A stretch of 5,221 nucleotides of DNA from Acidobacteriota bacterium (GTDB lineage Bacteria; Acidobacteriota; Terriglobia; Terriglobales; Acidobacteriaceae): NCBI GenBank assembly GCA_021780415.1, contig JAJXYW010000080.1, positions 1 through 5,221 of the forward strand, given 5' to 3'. Positions 5,042 through 5,221 of the stretch are shown piece after piece. Made by a program: the position numbers and the translations under genes. A model generated the notes under the pieces. That model was given only the letters and a program-made list of their open reading frames with translations, had not been told where the DNA came from and made no database searches. Within the stretch, counting starts at the first letter, position 1, and every line of letters begins with the position of its first letter.

Positions 5042-5098
5042 AGCCCCGCCGTAACAGGCCGAAGAGAATCCGGGCTTTAGCCCCTGAGGGAATGCCCC
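5034..5098 (+). repeat. Interspersed noncoding element with two tetraloop hairpins
   Basis: Two compact hairpins, GGGGC-TTCA-GCCCC (5034-5047) and GGGC-TTTA-GCCC (5072-5083), are separated by 24 bases and followed by CTGAGGGAATGCCCC. I recognise the arrangement as a repeated intergenic element common in acidobacterial genomes; its reverse strand translates to the misleading peptide GLKPGFSSACYGG. It may fold in the ric 3' untranslated region, but there is no T tract, so I do not call it a terminator. From 5099 to the window end I see no supported gene. Confidence 0.6.
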
Positions 5099-5221
5099 CC
5101 ACCACAGATCCCCGAGGCTCCGAATCTTCCAACCCCGCGCCCACGCGCACCCGGTGGTAGCATGGGTCGCATGGACACGGCCGTCCTCCGAGCATGCGTT
5201 CCCCCTCATCCCACCCCATCG

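Noticed and set aside
4949..5209. An 86-codon - frame with the peptide GLKPGFSSACYGG
   Set aside because: This is the well-known misleading translation of the interspersed hairpin element, not a protein.
5162..5221. Possible start of a new + strand gene (ATG at 5162 or 5171, MDTAVLRACVPPHP...)
   Set aside because: Only 17-20 codons before the window ends, a weak GGTGG upstream and no recognisable motif; cannot be supported without the following sequence.

Overview
This GC-rich window has strongly C/G-ending codons. Its intergenic spacers carry degenerate TTGCCN hexamers, short palindromes of the TCCT-GAGCGCAGCGA-AGGA type and GGGGC-TTCA-GCCCC hairpins. That combination suggests an acidobacterium of the Terriglobia type (Granulicella, Terriglobus, Acidobacterium or a relative). 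The assignment rests on codon use and repeat style remembered from that group, not on a marker gene.

Layout from left to right: (1) the 3' part of a membrane polyferredoxin gene of the NapH/NosR type on the + strand, entering from outside the window; (2) a repeat-filled spacer, 1108-1361; (3) a Crp/Fnr-family regulator on the - strand, 1362-2066; (4) a second repeat-filled spacer, 2067-2324, ending in the hcp terminator; (5) hcp, a class I hybrid cluster protein, on the - strand, 2325-3968; (6) a 195-bp divergent promoter region; (7) ric, a di-iron iron-sulfur-cluster repair protein (ScdA/YtfE family), on the + strand, 4164-4952; (8) a tail from 4953 to the end with a tandem 16-mer and two tetraloop hairpins, and no gene I can support.

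Together the genes read as a nitrosative-stress module. Hcp reduces NO or hydroxylamine, Ric repairs NO- or peroxide-damaged iron-sulfur centres, and the Crp/Fnr protein is the obvious candidate sensor-regulator. The polyferredoxin could move electrons at the membrane, but its link to the module rests on proximity only.

The most informative signal is in the hcp-ric spacer. Each divergent gene has its own GTGA-N6-TCGC element reading toward that gene (GTGACTTAAGTCGC for hcp, GTGATTCAAATCGC for ric). Each element is followed by a TANNNT -10-like hexamer at the same centre-to-centre distance of 32 bp, the geometry of class II Crp/Fnr activation. The regulator's recognition helix carries R-E-x-x-S-R, aligning without gaps to the E. 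coli CRP residues that read GTGA. It lacks both the Fnr cysteine cluster and the cAMP-binding arginine. A self-contained, non-cAMP, non-Fnr regulon (regulator, hcp, ric) can therefore be proposed from the sequence. A second notable point is that the regulator gene is bracketed by two same-orientation hexamer-palindrome-hexamer repeats.
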